Source: an uncultured Erysipelotrichaceae bacterium (lineage in GTDB: Bacteria > Bacillota_I > Bacilli_A > Erysipelotrichales > Erysipelotrichaceae). Taken from it: 6,108 nucleotides of DNA. The first letter of the stretch is position 1; each line of letters starts with the position of its first letter. This document shows positions 5,688-6,108 of the stretch, piece by piece. The DNA lies in assembly GCA_902803275.1 (NCBI GenBank), contig CADCPE010000249.1, forward strand, positions 1 to 6,108. Direction: 5' to 3'. The notes beneath the pieces were generated by a model. That model was not told the DNA's origin, made no database searches, and was given only the letters and a program-made list of their open reading frames with translations. A program made the position numbers and the translations under genes.

Positions 5688-6108
5688 TCTACATAATTAC
5701 CGGTGAGGAAGAGTGTTTTATCAGAGACAGGATAAACGAAATAATAAAGGCAAACGGAAATGATCCGATCAGATTTGACGGCCGCGACAAGGATTTTTCC
5801 TATGATGCGCTTGTTGATTCGTGTCTTGGAAATTCACTTTTTTCTTCCGGCAGTCTCGTGCTTGTTGAAGAACCCGATTTTCTGATCAAGAAGGTCGATG
5901 ACAGAAAGCTGGAAGCAGTCTATGACTATGTGAAAAATCCGATCTATGAAACCGATCTGATCTTCTATACATATGAGAACAATTTCAACAGTCGACTTAA
6001 ATCCTTCAAAACGATCAACGACAATGCTCAGCTGATCACTCTCAACTCATATGACTACAGGAATTTCAATTCATATGTCAGGACCAGACTGAATGAAGAA
6101 GGGCTTAA
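5684..6108 (+). CDS. holA: DNA polymerase III subunit delta, N-terminal part (3' end outside window)
   Basis: HolA (delta) is the clamp-loader subunit that opens the sliding clamp during chromosome replication. The 141 visible residues begin MIYIITGEEECFIRDRINEII, the degenerate P-loop-like opening of the family. FDGRDKDF, the SLFSSGSLVLVEEPDFL segment, YDYVKNPIYETDLIFYT and the RLKSFK helix follow in the order expected for domain I. Family members are about 330-350 residues, so roughly 190-200 residues lie beyond the window. The start ATG overlaps the comEC stop as ATGA, with no clear ribosome binding site, which indicates translational coupling. In B. subtilis the holA homologue (yqeN) also lies just downstream of comEC, supporting the call. 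The frame is open from 5684 to the window end. Confidence 0.93.
   Translation, partial: MIYIITGEEECFIRDRINEIIKANGNDPIRFDGRDKDFSYDALVDSCLGNSLFSSGSLVLVEEPDFLIKKVDDRKLEAVYDYVKNPIYETDLIFYTYENNFNSRLKSFKTINDNAQLITLNSYDYRNFNSYVRTRLNEEGL

Noticed and set aside
5650..5703. Two ACCGGT palindromes around the comEC-holA junction as a possible hairpin or operator
   Set aside because: The flanking bases do not extend the pairing, the loop would be about 42 nt, and the left copy is within conserved-frame coding sequence. It is probably chance.
1..6108. CRISPR arrays, insertion sequences, tRNA or rRNA genes
   Set aside because: No direct-repeat spacing, transposase-like product, terminal inverted repeats or structural RNA signature was seen on either strand; nearly all of the window is coding.

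Overview
The window looks like chromosomal DNA from a low-GC Gram-positive bacterium (Firmicutes/Bacillota), most plausibly an Erysipelotrichia-type lineage. The evidence is the udk-greA pair and the comEA-comEC-holA order, both classic Firmicutes linkages, together with AT-leaning composition, GGAGG-type ribosome binding sites, and a secreted SpaA/CnaB-type surface protein with a thioester domain. The lineage call is inference; no rRNA or other taxonomic marker is present. All genes lie on the + strand and the region is densely packed.

Left part (1-969): the 3' two-thirds of uridine kinase (udk) is followed after 36 bp by a complete greA (transcript cleavage factor), whose start is fixed at 448 by a GGAGG site. 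The unit closes with a convincing intrinsic terminator (hairpin 941-964 plus a run of seven T) that abuts the next start codon.

Middle part (970-3461): two exported proteins not usually found in a competence locus. The first (970-1611) is an unrecognised 213-residue membrane-anchored protein, more AT-rich in codon use than its neighbours, with a possible Ig-like C-terminal domain. The second (1656-3461) is a 601-residue secreted protein with a signal peptide, an N-terminal thioester (TED/TQXA-like) domain with candidate Cys63-Gln108 bond, and two SpaA/CnaB-like domains with candidate isopeptide triads. It ends in a vestigial sortase-like motif (IPKTC) with no membrane tail.

Right part (3446-6108): a tightly overlapped DNA-uptake and replication block. 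comEA (DNA receptor) overlaps the adhesin gene by 16 bp, comEC (uptake channel) overlaps comEA by 41 bp, and holA (DNA polymerase III delta subunit, cut by the window end) overlaps comEC by 4 bp (ATGA). comEB, which lies between comEA and comEC in Bacillus subtilis, is absent. Both ComEA and ComEC are compact versions of their families.

The most interesting point is the physical coupling of a predicted covalent (thioester) surface adhesin to the DNA-uptake genes in one apparent transcription unit (970 to beyond 6108), together with the odd C-terminus of that adhesin.
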